Shown one piece after another: positions 1-7,992 of a stretch of DNA of 64,000 nucleotides (position 1 is its first letter; each line of letters opens with the position of its first letter). A program made the translations under genes and the position numbers. The stretch covers positions 1 to 64,000 of the forward strand of contig JAKSNJ010000008.1 of assembly GCA_024399965.1 (NCBI GenBank), in the 5' to 3' direction. Under the pieces are notes generated by a model that had not been told where the DNA came from, did no database searches, and was given only the letters and a program-made list of their open reading frames with translations. The DNA is from Paludibacteraceae bacterium (GTDB lineage: Bacteria > Bacteroidota > Bacteroidia > Bacteroidales > Paludibacteraceae).

Positions 1-3000
1 AACCGCTATGCTCTAAGTTGCGTGCATCAAAGCCATTATCTTCTGCATCGGAGAAGTTTGCATCTTCAAACAGGTAGATAGCGTCCTTTTCGCCTGTAGT
101 GGCTGCAATAGTGATTTGTGCCATCTTGTCGTATGTGTTCGTTTTAGCCACTTTACGAGCAGGAGCAGCAGTTTGACCACCTACAGCGTGTTTGTTGAGA
201 TATGCAGTATAAACTGCACTATTGTAGTCCAACTGTGCTTGGGTAGCATTTTGAGCATAGATAAAGAAACCTTGCAGAGGTTTAATTTCCGTAATGCCTA
301 AAAGAGCATAAGTTCCCTTGTTAACGGGTTGATACATTTCTGTCTGGGAATCGTATATATTAAGGGTATATTCCAACTCAGGATTATAGAGTGTTCCAAA
401 CATTGTAGCTACATCCAGCGGTGCAAGGTAACTATTACCGAAGAAGGAGTGTCCCTCGCGTGCAAAGACCATATAATCAGGTTGATTGCCTACCAATTGA
501 CCAACGAAGGTATAAACAACAGACGCAGAACCATCGGCACTATAGGGGTGGAAGTTACCCAAGTTGTAGCCCTTGAAAGGCGTATTGAGAGCATCCTTAC
601 CTACATTCTGCCAACCCTTCATAATATCCCATGTGTTGAAGAATGTCTTGCTTGGTACACTTGGCGTGATAGATTCGGGTGCGCCTTGTGTAGGAATAGC
701 AATATGTTGCCAGTACATCTCAGAACCCTGACCGGTATAGGATACACCGGGTTTCAAACCGGCACGGTCTGCCAATAAATCAACAGAACCTCTCAAAGTA
801 GCGTTTTCTGCATTAGGAGCAATCAGCACCTGACCGCCGTTTTCAACTATGAAGGTTTGTTCCGTTGCACCAACGATACCGCCATTACCAATGATGAGTG
901 TACCGCCATCTTTAACAGTAAGGGTTGAACCTGTGTTGATGGTAACAGTATTTGCTTCAGCAGAAGTGGTAACCACAATGTCCTTGCTTATAGTTACATT
1001 GGTAGCATAGTCAGGAACTAAGTCGGTAGTCCAAGTGGTATTTTGTGCCCAATCGGTAGTCTCTGTACCCTTTGTCTCTGTTTCGGTAATATTTTGTTGA
1101 GCTACTTTGTAAACATACCCTTGAGCGTAGGAGCCGGCATATAATTCGGGTTGATTTGTCAAACTAAAGTAACCATTAACTGTGAAAGCAGCAGGATCAA
1201 GATTATAGACACCACCTTTGAGGAAGAGGCGACGGTCTTCGGTATGTGATATAATTGAAGTTCCATTGTCTGCCCAGAAATAACCACCGGTAACTTCAAT
1301 ATTCAACAAAGCAACATATTCTGCTTCATTTTCTTGCGGGTTACATTGGCTGATAGGATAATTTCCTTTAAAATGACCACCAGAGATGTTGACAGTGATA
1401 GGTTGTTTGGTGGTGTGTTGTGCAATAGCAAGTGCAGCACCTTTTGTTGTGATACCATTACCATTGCGGTCGCAAACAAAGCCATCATAGGTACTTGTCA
1501 GTGAACCACCATTGATATTGAGTTCACCTGCACGGATTTCAACAGCAGTTTCAGCGCCGCTGATAACAGTATTTTCCCCGGAGATATTAACAGTACCACT
1601 TCCTGGCCAATAAATAGCACAACCTTGAGTAGAGGTCATTGTTCCTCCGCTTATGTTTAAATATGACGCAACAACATCACTGCCATTGTTGGCAATGCAG
1701 AAATTATTAGCTGTATTAATAACGCCACCTTTGACATTTACTTCAACATTACTAAACATTCCTATTCCAAAACCGCCATTGGAGCAATTAATGGTTGTAT
1801 GTTCTCCTTCTATTGTCGCAATAATCGAGGACGTTGGATTTACGCTCGATAAAATAATAGCTCCTCCCGAAGTTCCTGTTGCAGTCGTGTTAAATGTTCC
1901 ACCTTTTATATGCAAAATACTTGGGTCTACCAAATTGTCAGCATTAAATATACAAGAAGAACCTGTATGATTGATACTTCCAGTATGTTCCGCACTATTA
2001 TCCTCCACAATTAAACCTTGTGTACGAATTGAAAATACATAATTTGTGCTTGATGTAATTGTGTTTCCATTTAAATCCAAACAGGGGACATCGGGAAAAT
2101 CGAATATTTCAATACTATTACTCAAAGAAATTGATGCTTGAAGGACAGCAGGTGAATCCTCAGAAGAATTTCGTAAGGCCGTTTTGAGATCATTATAATT
2201 CACATCACCTACTTTTGCAACAACGCGCTTAATATCATAATTATTACCATTTACTTCTTTATATCTTCCTTGTGCTAAATTTGCGTCCGTAAAATAAGTA
2301 TCAAATGTCGTTTGACGGATGGAACTTTCTTCTGCAAATGTCATTGTTCCGGTATTATTATAAACACAATTCAACTTTGTATCTAACCATCTAACGTTAG
2401 TAAGCGAACCAGTATTATTAATCTTTGTATTATTCTTTCCTATAGATACATGCAAGTCGTCAAAATTACCATTAAATGTTATAGAAGTTGCAGATGCACT
2501 AATATCATTAACATTATTATCACTTTCAACAGACGCATGAGTTCCTAAAACTAAGTTACCTGCTCCATAGCTTCCATTATTTACGGTGATTGCAGGAGCG
2601 CCATTAGAACGAATATAGCCACTATTAATCGTAACTGTGGCACTAGCATCGTCTACATAGATAGTAGAAAAACTCGCTCCTACACCTAATGCTGTATTAT
2701 AAATTGAACCATAATGCCCCGTCTTATCGTTAAAGGAAGCATTAATCGTGAAATTTGCATACACATAAAATCCATAACTATTTATTTTTTCGAACGTAAT
2801 CGTATAAATATCTAGGTCGAGTGTAGTAGGTTCTCCTACTTGCATATAGTTGGAATAAGTTATGTCCGATATTAATTTGATGTGACCTCCGTTATAACGA
2901 ACTAGGTTACTCAAATCGGATGCTGTGCTAACGAGATACGGGTCGCTTTCTGTACCGGTTCCGGTGTACGCCCACGCGTTTGTGCCGACCAGCAGCGCTG

Positions 3001-3037
3001 CTGCGAGTAGCACGAAGTTAATAAATAATTTTCTCAT
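1..3037 (-). CDS. Large secreted beta-helix-like surface protein, 5' part only
   Basis: An open frame runs from ATG at 3037 to the left edge without a stop, about 1012 codons, so the C-terminus is missing. The N-terminus is a signal peptide (MRKLFINFVLLAAALLVGTN, then AWA). The body is rich in Asn, Gly, Thr and Ser with many short strands of the form NINGG, NISGG, VNVKGG and EVTGG, which points to a right-handed parallel beta-helix of the pectate-lyase or adhesin kind. Near 1080-840 there is a segment like TVKDGGTLIIGNGG, also seen in the 24236-31537 protein (LTVGHGATLTVENT), followed by a region that looks like the globular domain of Bacteroidales surface proteins. Function is unknown; adhesion or glycan binding is a guess. 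No promoter is seen directly upstream, so transcription may come from the promoter at 3664-3695 through the intervening leader. Confidence 0.85.
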   Translation of the reverse strand, partial: MRKLFINFVLLAAALLVGTNAWAYTGTGTESDPYLVSTASDLSNLVRYNGGHIKLISDITYSNYMQVGEPTTLDLDIYTITFEKINSYGFYVYANFTINASFNDKTGHYGSIYNTALGVGASFSTIYVDDASATVTINSGYIRSNGAPAITVNNGSYGAGNLVLGTHASVESDNNVNDISASATSITFNGNFDDLHVSIGKNNTKINNTGSLTNVRWLDTKLNCVYNNTGTMTFAEESSIRQTTFDTYFTDANLAQGRYKEVNGNNYDIKRVVAKVGDVNYNDLKTALRNSSEDSPAVLQASISLSNSIEIFDFPDVPCLDLNGNTITSSTNYVFSIRTQGLIVEDNSAEHTGSINHTGSSCIFNADNLVDPSILHIKGGTFNTTATGTSGGAIILSSVNPTSSIIATIEGEHTTINCSNGGFGIGMFSNVEVNVKGGVINTANNFCIANNGSDVVASYLNISGGTMTSTQGCAIYWPGSGTVNISGENTVISGAETAVEIRAGELNINGGSLTSTYDGFVCDRNGNGITTKGAALAIAQHTTKQPITVNISGGHFKGNYPISQCNPQENEAEYVALLNIEVTGGYFWADNGTSIISHTEDRRLFLKGGVYNLDPAAFTVNGYFSLTNQPELYAGSYAQGYVYKVAQQNITETETKGTETTDWAQNTTWTTDLVPDYATNVTISKDIVVTTSAEANTVTINTGSTLTVKDGGTLIIGNGGIVGATEQTFIVENGGQVLIAPNAENATLRGSVDLLADRAGLKPGVSYTGQGSEMYWQHIAIPTQGAPESITPSVPSKTFFNTWDIMKGWQNVGKDALNTPFKGYNLGNFHPYSADGSASVVYTFVGQLVGNQPDYMVFAREGHSFFGNSYLAPLDVATMFGTLYNPELEYTLNIYDSQTEMYQPVNKGTYALLGITEIKPLQGFFIYAQNATQAQLDYNSAVYTAYLNKHAVGGQTAAPARKVAKTNTYDKMAQITIAATTGEKDAIYLFEDANFSDAEDNGFDARNLEHSG

Positions 3038-3123
3038 AATGTAAAAAATTGTTTGTTAATAATAAAGTTAATTGTTTTGTTTGATTGTTTTAATTGTTCT
3101 GTCTGTTTTGTATATATAAAAAT

Positions 3124-3255
3124 TTAATTGGTTGCTTCGTCTTGCTCATTTTCCCCTTGCTGTTTGTAATAATACCGTTCACACTGGTGCAAATAGTCCT
3201 CATGCGACCTGCGATGCCGCAAAGATGGAATAAAGATTTCTAATAGTTTTGACAT
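3124..3255 (-). CDS. Possible 43-residue small protein
   Basis: A short frame with ATG at 3255 and TAA at 3124-3126 encodes a 43-residue basic then acidic peptide beginning MSKLLEIFIPSLRHRRSHED and containing ERYYYKQQ. It lies on the same strand as the large surface gene, 86 bp upstream of it, and just past the terminator hairpin at 3309-3342. No homologue is recognised and there is no separate promoter, so it may be chance. The peptide composition (few rare residues, ordered charge blocks) is the only sign in favour. Confidence 0.3.
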   Translation of the reverse strand: MSKLLEIFIPSLRHRRSHEDYLHQCERYYYKQQGENEQDEATN

Positions 3256-3308
3256 ATTGTTTGGTTTTTCTTGGTTTTCAATAGATTAAATTACACGCCC
3301 TGACACAC

Positions 3309-3342
3309 AAAAAAAGCGGGACTGCACTATTGCTGTCTCGCT
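3309..3342 (-). terminator. Rho-independent terminator, minus strand
   Basis: On the minus strand agcgagac pairs with gtcccgct with one mismatch, an inner gca/tgc pair extends it, and seven Ts follow at 3315-3309. It would end the candidate RNA at 3657-3309 or attenuate transcription into 3255 and 3037. Confidence 0.65.
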
Positions 3343-3657
3343 CATCAGGGCTCTGGTATCGCCTGCAATTCCAAACAAACAACATTGAAGCCCACGCCGA
3401 ATATGCACGCGCGCGTACCATAATATATAGTACGCACGGAATATGACGCATATCCCGAGGGCATCTTTGTTTTCCTTGTTTCGGAATTTTATGAATTTAC
3501 CAGATTCTGATGAGCCAAAACAAAGCACAAATATGCCTTTTATGTATGTCACAAAACCCATGTAGGAGGGATATCAAGAGACGCTTCTCTACCCCCGATG
3601 GGTGTGACCGGCAGAGCCGTATCCTCCCACCCTCTAACCCTACGTGAGCTTTTGATT
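3309..3657 (-). ncRNA. Candidate structured RNA of about 350 nt
   Basis: A full Bacteroidota promoter (3664-3695) reads leftward into a region with no convincing gene and ends at a hairpin with a T-run (3309-3342). Seen in the RNA: a hairpin with stem agaga/tctct closed by agcg near 3575-3588, a GC-rich hairpin with nine pairs around 3410-3440 (cgtgcgtac with gtacgcgcg), and possible pairing of gtagg near 3638 with cctac near 3563. It carries no RNase P core (gaggaaagtc), no tmRNA ends and no SRP loop. It could be a free RNA or an attenuated leader for the gene at 3037. Boundaries are estimated from the promoter and terminator. Confidence 0.45.
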
Positions 3658-3663
3658 AGGGTG

Positions 3664-3695
3664 CAAAGGTACAACATATTTATGACATTTGCAAA
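3664..3695 (-). promoter_or_regulatory. Bacteroidota promoter, leftward
   Basis: On the minus strand TTTG (3695-3692), a 20-nt gap and TACCTTTG (3671-3664) match the -33/-7 form used by the Bacteroidota primary sigma factor. Start of transcription is expected near 3660-3657. Confidence 0.75.
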
Positions 3696-3769
3696 TTTTT
3701 GGGGTAGAAAACTTACGATTTTTAAGATTTTGCAACATATTTGGGTTAAAAAATCGTTAAATTGCCCTC

Positions 3770-3813
3770 CGTCCACCGTCCGTATATCGTTCGTATATCG
3801 TTCGTATACCCAA
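3770..3813. repeat. Four tandem 11-bp units, intergenic
   Basis: Units cgtccaccgtc, cgtatatcgtt, cgtatatcgtt and cgtatacccaa follow without gaps. Two are identical. The CG at positions 1-2 and CG at 8-9 of the core units recur in the 11-mers inside prmC, the radical SAM gene and glgB. Confidence 0.7.
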
Positions 3814-3856
3814 GGCAACTTACTTTTCTTAAGGACTGCAATAAAAGTAAGAAAAA

Positions 3857-3888
3857 TTTGCGTATGTCAAAAAATCTTAGTACCTTTG
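3857..3888 (+). promoter_or_regulatory. Promoter of aroC
   Basis: TTTG at 3857-3860, a 20-nt gap and TACCTTTG at 3881-3888. Transcription should start near 3892, giving a leader of about 40 nt that consists almost wholly of the 23-bp duplication. Confidence 0.8.
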
Positions 3889-3890
3889 CA

Positions 3891-3936
3891 CAGGATTTAT
3901 AGTCAGATACGAACAGGATTTATGGTCAGATATGAA
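3891..3936 (+). repeat. 23-bp tandem duplication over the aroC start codon
   Basis: Two 23-bp copies (3891-3913 and 3914-3936), beginning caggatttat, differ at two positions. In the second copy a C to T difference gives the ATG that starts aroC; the first copy has ACG there. Confidence 0.85.
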
Positions 3937-4816
3937 CAGTTTCGGTGAATATTGGACGTTTACGAGTTTTGGAGAGTCGCACGGCAGAGCCGTAGGCGGT
4001 GTGCTGGACGGTGTGCCAGCCGGCATACGGATAGACATAGACATGATCCGTGACGCATTGGTCCGCCGTAGCGGTCGCGGACAGGAAGGTGTTTCGCCCC
4101 GTGCCGTGCGCGAGCCGGACGAGGTGGAGTGGCTGAGCGGCGTATTGGACGGCGTGACGTTGGGCACACCGATTGCCTTTATCATTCGCAACACGGACGC
4201 GCGCAGCGAGGACTACGAATGGATGAAGACGCATTACCGTCCGGGACATGCCGACTACACGTATCAAGTCAAATACGGCATCCGTGACTGGCGTGGAGGC
4301 GGCAGAGCGAGTGCGAGAGAGACGGCTTCGCGCGTGGTAGCCGGAACGATTGCCCAACAGGAGTTGCAGCAAAGCGGTATCACGATACACGCCCAACTGA
4401 TAGAGACAGGTCCGGCCGGTGTAGCAGCCGGCGACAGCATAGGCGGCATCGTAGAGTGCCGTATAGACGGTGTACCGGCAGGCGTAGGCGAACCCATCTT
4501 TGACAAGTTGCAGAGTCACCTTGCCGCCGCCATGCTGAGCATCAACGGTTGCAAAGGATTTGAATACGGAACGGGATTTGACTTATCGAAACGCGGGAGC
4601 GAACTGTATCACTTGGACGAAGTGCCCTGTGTTGCCTCCGGCGGCATAGAGGGCGGTATCAGCAACGGTTTGCCGATTGTGTTCCGCTGCGCCTTTAAGC
4701 CGGCCGCCACGATAGGTCAGTTATACAAAGGACGGCACGATAGCTGTATAGCCGTTCGCGCCGTCCCTATAGTGGAAGCAATGACTGCTCTGGTGCTGAT
4801 TAATCTAATACGATAG
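3932..4816 (+). CDS. aroC: Chorismate synthase, short form
   Basis: Converts 5-enolpyruvylshikimate 3-phosphate to chorismate with reduced FMN, the last shared step of aromatic amino-acid synthesis; cytosolic. The three family signatures are present: GESHG at residues 14-18, RPGHAD at 103-108 with RGGGRASARE at 121-130, and GRHDSCIAVRAVPIVEAM from 267. At 294 residues it is about 55-65 shorter than Bacteroides enzymes. The gap falls at residues 158-167, where IETGPAG runs straight into GDSIGG and a segment of about 40-45 residues between the two halves is absent. A second small gap lies before GGIEGG. The P of the usual VPRAVP is V (AVRAVP). The catalytic histidines H17 and H106 are kept, so activity is likely. 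Its end overlaps the convergent transporter gene by 17 bp. Confidence 0.95.
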   Translation: MNSFGEYWTFTSFGESHGRAVGGVLDGVPAGIRIDIDMIRDALVRRSGRGQEGVSPRAVREPDEVEWLSGVLDGVTLGTPIAFIIRNTDARSEDYEWMKTHYRPGHADYTYQVKYGIRDWRGGGRASARETASRVVAGTIAQQELQQSGITIHAQLIETGPAGVAAGDSIGGIVECRIDGVPAGVGEPIFDKLQSHLAAAMLSINGCKGFEYGTGFDLSKRGSELYHLDEVPCVASGGIEGGISNGLPIVFRCAFKPAATIGQLYKGRHDSCIAVRAVPIVEAMTALVLINLIR

Positions 4817-6248
4817 GTTTATGTTGCGGCACGAGCGCCTTCATGATGCTCCACGCAATGACATACGCCACACCACAGAAACAGAACATAATAAAGTACC
4901 CCGCAGGTTTACCCGTAAAGCCCAAGAAAGAGAACGCTTCTCCGGCTGTTTCCGAGTAGGTGAATAACGCACCTGCTGCCTTCTGTATAATCAAACTACC
5001 TACACCGCCGGCCATAGCGCCTATACCGGTGATGGTGGCAATGGTGGATTTGGGGAACATATCTCCCACGGTGGAGAAGAGGTTAGCGGACCATGCCTGA
5101 TGTCCGGCACCAGCCAAACCGATGAGGATAGCGGGCCACCAAGCGCTATTGAAGTGGATACCCAAGGGTTGTGCCAAGAGGGCAGCAACGGGGAAGAAAG
5201 CAAACAACAGCATAGCGCGCATACGTCCCGAATAGGGTTCCATACCGCGTTTTTCGACAAAGACCTTAGGCAGATAGCCACCGAAGATAGAGATAACGGT
5301 AACGATGGCATAGAGCGTGAAGATAAGCGCCATACCGGTGCCGGAAGATGCCTTGTAGCCAAACTGGTTTTGGAAGTAGGACGGTGCCCAGAAAAGGAAG
5401 AACCACCAAACACCATCGGTGAAGAACTTACCGGCAATGAAGGACCATGTCTGTTTATACTTGAGTGCCTGAAAGAGGGAGATAGATTTTTCCTCGCGGG
5501 CATTAACGACCTGCGTTTGCTCGTCGTCCTGATGAATGTATTGAAGTTCGGCCTCGTTGACGTGCTTGCTCAATTCGGGTTTATCGTACATGAATTGCCA
5601 GAAGAAAATCCAAATAAAGCCAAGGGCACCGATGATGATGAACGCCATTTCCCAGCCATACGCCTTCGCCAATGGCGGAATGCACAAAGGAGCAGCGAGG
5701 GCTCCGACAGAAGCACCGGCATTGAAGAGGGACGTAGCAAAAGCACGGTCTTTCTTGGGGAAATACTCAGCGGTGACCTTGATGGCAGCGGGGAAGTTAC
5801 CTGCCTCACCAAGCGCCAATATACCACGGCAGAGCAGGAAGAGATACACACCGGTGGTAGCGACCGCCAAAGCGGCATTGCTGCCGGCATCGACAGCACG
5901 CATAGCGTCCATATTGGCAAAGCCCTCCAAGTGCATGGTAGCCCAACCGCATACGGCGTGCAAGCAAGCACCAAAAGACCACACGAAGATGGCGATGATG
6001 TATCCCTTTTTCGTTCCCATCCAGTCCACGAACTTACCGGCAAAGAGGCAAGCGATGGCATAGAAAATAGAGAAGAAACCGGTAATCGTACCGTAATCGG
6101 CATCGGTCCAATGGAACATCGGTTTAATAAATTCCTCGTAGGTGAGGGAGAGAACCTGACGGTCTAAGTAATTGACCGTAGTGGCGACGAACAGCAGCGA
6201 ACACAACCACCAACGCCAGTTGGTCATGAGTTTTTGTTGAGTAGTCAT
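4800..6248 (-). CDS. exuT: MFS hexuronate transporter (ExuT-like)
   Basis: A 482-residue major facilitator with about twelve membrane segments, of the anion:cation symporter family. The N-terminal signature WLCSLLFVATTVNYLDRQVL and the loop DWMGTKKG between segments two and three are typical of ExuT/GudP-type sugar-acid carriers. The motif LGEAGNFPAAIK in segment four matches the hexuronate group. It is the last gene of the uronate cluster, so the likely substrate is glucuronate or galacturonate. Substrate is inferred from context. Start is ATG 6248; a second Met at residue 8 is possible. The 76 bp between it and the aldolase gene are filled by the TTTAGAG repeat array. Confidence 0.88.
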   Translation of the reverse strand: MTTQQKLMTNWRWWLCSLLFVATTVNYLDRQVLSLTYEEFIKPMFHWTDADYGTITGFFSIFYAIACLFAGKFVDWMGTKKGYIIAIFVWSFGACLHAVCGWATMHLEGFANMDAMRAVDAGSNAALAVATTGVYLFLLCRGILALGEAGNFPAAIKVTAEYFPKKDRAFATSLFNAGASVGALAAPLCIPPLAKAYGWEMAFIIIGALGFIWIFFWQFMYDKPELSKHVNEAELQYIHQDDEQTQVVNAREEKSISLFQALKYKQTWSFIAGKFFTDGVWWFFLFWAPSYFQNQFGYKASSGTGMALIFTLYAIVTVISIFGGYLPKVFVEKRGMEPYSGRMRAMLLFAFFPVAALLAQPLGIHFNSAWWPAILIGLAGAGHQAWSANLFSTVGDMFPKSTIATITGIGAMAGGVGSLIIQKAAGALFTYSETAGEAFSFLGFTGKPAGYFIMFCFCGVAYVIAWSIMKALVPQHKPIVLD

Positions 6249-6258
6249 TTTTGTAGAG

Positions 6259-6337
6259 TTTAGAGTTTAGAGATTAGAGTTTAGAGATTAGAGTTTAGAG
6301 GACGCGAGCAGAGCTCGCTACAGATTAGAGTTTAGAG
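6259..6337. repeat. Heptamer array TTTAGAG/ATTAGAG with a 23-bp hairpin insert
   Basis: Six heptamers (6259-6300: TTTAGAG or ATTAGAG), then a 23-bp insert (6301-6323) holding gcgag/ctcgc, then two more heptamers (6324-6337). The array fills the gap between the aldolase and transporter genes, and its last two units encode the end of the aldolase (SKL and the TAA stop). Confidence 0.85.
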
Positions 6338-6975
6338 ATAATTTCAAAGCATTCTTTGCACTTGTTGGTTACGTAGGTCCAATCCTGCGCAGCAAGTACC
6401 TCCTTGGGGAAGAGTTTGGAACCCATTCCGACACACAATGCACCTGCTTTGAACCATTTTTCCAGATTCTCTTTCTCAGGAGCCACGCCGCCGGTAACCA
6501 TGACTTTAGACCAAGGCATCGGTGCCATCAAGTCCTTTACCATATTCGGTCCGTACACATCACCCGGGAAGAGTTTGGTTACTTCACAGCCGGCCTGCTG
6601 GGCGTTGAAGATTTCCGTAACGGTGCCACAGCCCGGAATATAAGGTATCGCCATCTGTTGGCAGACCTCCAGCACGGGTTGCGAGAAACACGGTCCGACG
6701 ATGAACGCAGCCCCTGCCTCAATGAAGCGCTTGGCATCTTCGCCACGAACCACCGAGCCCACACCAATCTGCATATCAGGCATTTGCGCCTTGGCGAGTG
6801 CTTGCATCTTAACAAAGTTGTCATACGCTGCCTCACCGCGATTGGTGAACTCGAACATACGTACACCACCTGCGTAGCAGGCCTTTAATACGTTCTCGCA
6901 GATAGCATAATCTGCATGATAGAAGACGGGCACCATTTGCCCCTTGCATTTATCGCTGAACACGGCCATTTGCAT
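6325..6975 (-). CDS. eda: 2-keto-3-deoxy-6-phosphogluconate aldolase
   Basis: Cleaves KDPG to pyruvate and glyceraldehyde 3-phosphate, the final step of hexuronate breakdown. At 216 residues it has normal length. The Schiff-base lysine is K134 in TKLFPGDVYG; FEFTNRG at 41-47 provides the general-base region. ATG 6975 or ATG 6969 are both possible; either overlaps the end of kdgK (6950), so the two are translationally coupled. The final codons SKL and the stop are made of the heptamer repeat, so the native C-terminus may have been replaced or extended by repeat growth. Confidence 0.93.
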   Translation of the reverse strand: MQMAVFSDKCKGQMVPVFYHADYAICENVLKACYAGGVRMFEFTNRGEAAYDNFVKMQALAKAQMPDMQIGVGSVVRGEDAKRFIEAGAAFIVGPCFSQPVLEVCQQMAIPYIPGCGTVTEIFNAQQAGCEVTKLFPGDVYGPNMVKDLMAPMPWSKVMVTGGVAPEKENLEKWFKAGALCVGMGSKLFPKEVLAAQDWTYVTNKCKECFEIISKL

Positions 6976-7972
6976 TTCCTCCTGCTAAAGATTCAACTTC
7001 GTCAACGGAAACGAGGTTAAAGTCTCCGTTAATCGTATGCTTGAGCGCACTGGCAGCCACAGCGAACTCCAATGCTTCACCTTGTGTTTTCTTGGTCAGC
7101 AGACCATGAATGAGACCGCCTGAGAACGAGTCGCCACCACCGACGCGGTCGATGATAGGATTGATCTCGTAGCGTTTGGACTGATAGAACTCCTTGCCGT
7201 CGTAAATCATGGCTTTCCAGCCGTTGAAGGTAGCGGAATAACTCTCACGCAGCGTAGAAACGACATACTTGAACCCGAACTCCTTCATCATCTGCTCGAA
7301 GATGCCTTTGTAGCCCTCGGCATTGGTTTGGCCACCCTCGACATCGGCATCGGGCTTGAAGCCAAGGCAGAGCTCTGCATCTTCCTCATTGCCGATGCAC
7401 ACATCGACATATTTCATCAAGGGGCGCATGACGCTGATGGCCTTTTCGGACGTCCACAGTTTCTTGCGGAAGTTGAGGTCCACGCTGACGGTGACGCCGT
7501 GGCGTTTGGCCGCTTCGCAAGCGAGGCGTGTGAGTTCAGCCGCTTTGTCAGAGATAGCCGGTGTGATACCGCTCCAGTGGAACCACTGTGCCCCCTGCAT
7601 AATAGCATCGAAATCAAAATCGGCAGGGTCGGCCTCTGCAATAGCGCTATGAGCGCGGTCGTAGATGACCTTGCTGGGGCGCATCGAAGCACCCGTTTCA
7701 GCATAGTACAGACCTACACGGTCACCGCCACGGGCAATAAAGTCCGTATTAACACCATAGCGACGCATCGCATTCAGGGCAATCTGACCAATCTCGTGCT
7801 TAGGCAGTTTGCTTACGAAATACGCTTCATGCCCGTAGTTGGCGCACGAAATAGCCACATTGGCTTCGCCACCACCCGGGATGATACGAAAGATTTCTGT
7901 TTGAATAAAACGGTCGTTACCGTTTGGAGACAGGCGAAGCATCAATTCGCCCAAAGTAACAATTTTTGCCAT
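6950..7972 (-). CDS. kdgK: 2-keto-3-deoxygluconate kinase (PfkB family)
   Basis: Phosphorylates KDG to KDPG with ATP. A 340-residue ribokinase-fold protein: GGGEANVA at 33-40 is the substrate-side glycine motif, and DRVGGGDSFSGG from 275 is the PfkB signature with catalytic D281. It sits between uronate isomerase and KDPG aldolase in the order of the pathway, which supports KDG rather than another sugar. ATG 7972 lies 20 bp after the uxaC stop; its 3' end overlaps eda by up to 26 bp. Confidence 0.92.
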   Translation of the reverse strand: MAKIVTLGELMLRLSPNGNDRFIQTEIFRIIPGGGEANVAISCANYGHEAYFVSKLPKHEIGQIALNAMRRYGVNTDFIARGGDRVGLYYAETGASMRPSKVIYDRAHSAIAEADPADFDFDAIMQGAQWFHWSGITPAISDKAAELTRLACEAAKRHGVTVSVDLNFRKKLWTSEKAISVMRPLMKYVDVCIGNEEDAELCLGFKPDADVEGGQTNAEGYKGIFEQMMKEFGFKYVVSTLRESYSATFNGWKAMIYDGKEFYQSKRYEINPIIDRVGGGDSFSGGLIHGLLTKKTQGEALEFAVAASALKHTINGDFNLVSVDEVESLAGGNANGRVQR

Positions 7973-7992
7973 ATATCTCTACGTTTTGTTGC

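Noticed and set aside
3309..3657. RNase P RNA, tmRNA or SRP RNA
   Set aside because: The conserved cores of these RNAs (gaggaaagtc, tRNA-like ends, the SRP tetraloop) are absent from the region.
3549..3818. An 89-codon frame on the minus strand upstream of aroC
   Set aside because: It spans the promoter at 3664-3695 and the repeat array; no domain or start signal.
5100..6167. A 355-codon open frame on the + strand
   Set aside because: It lies wholly antisense to the transporter gene, which has twelve clear membrane segments; its own protein shows no domain.
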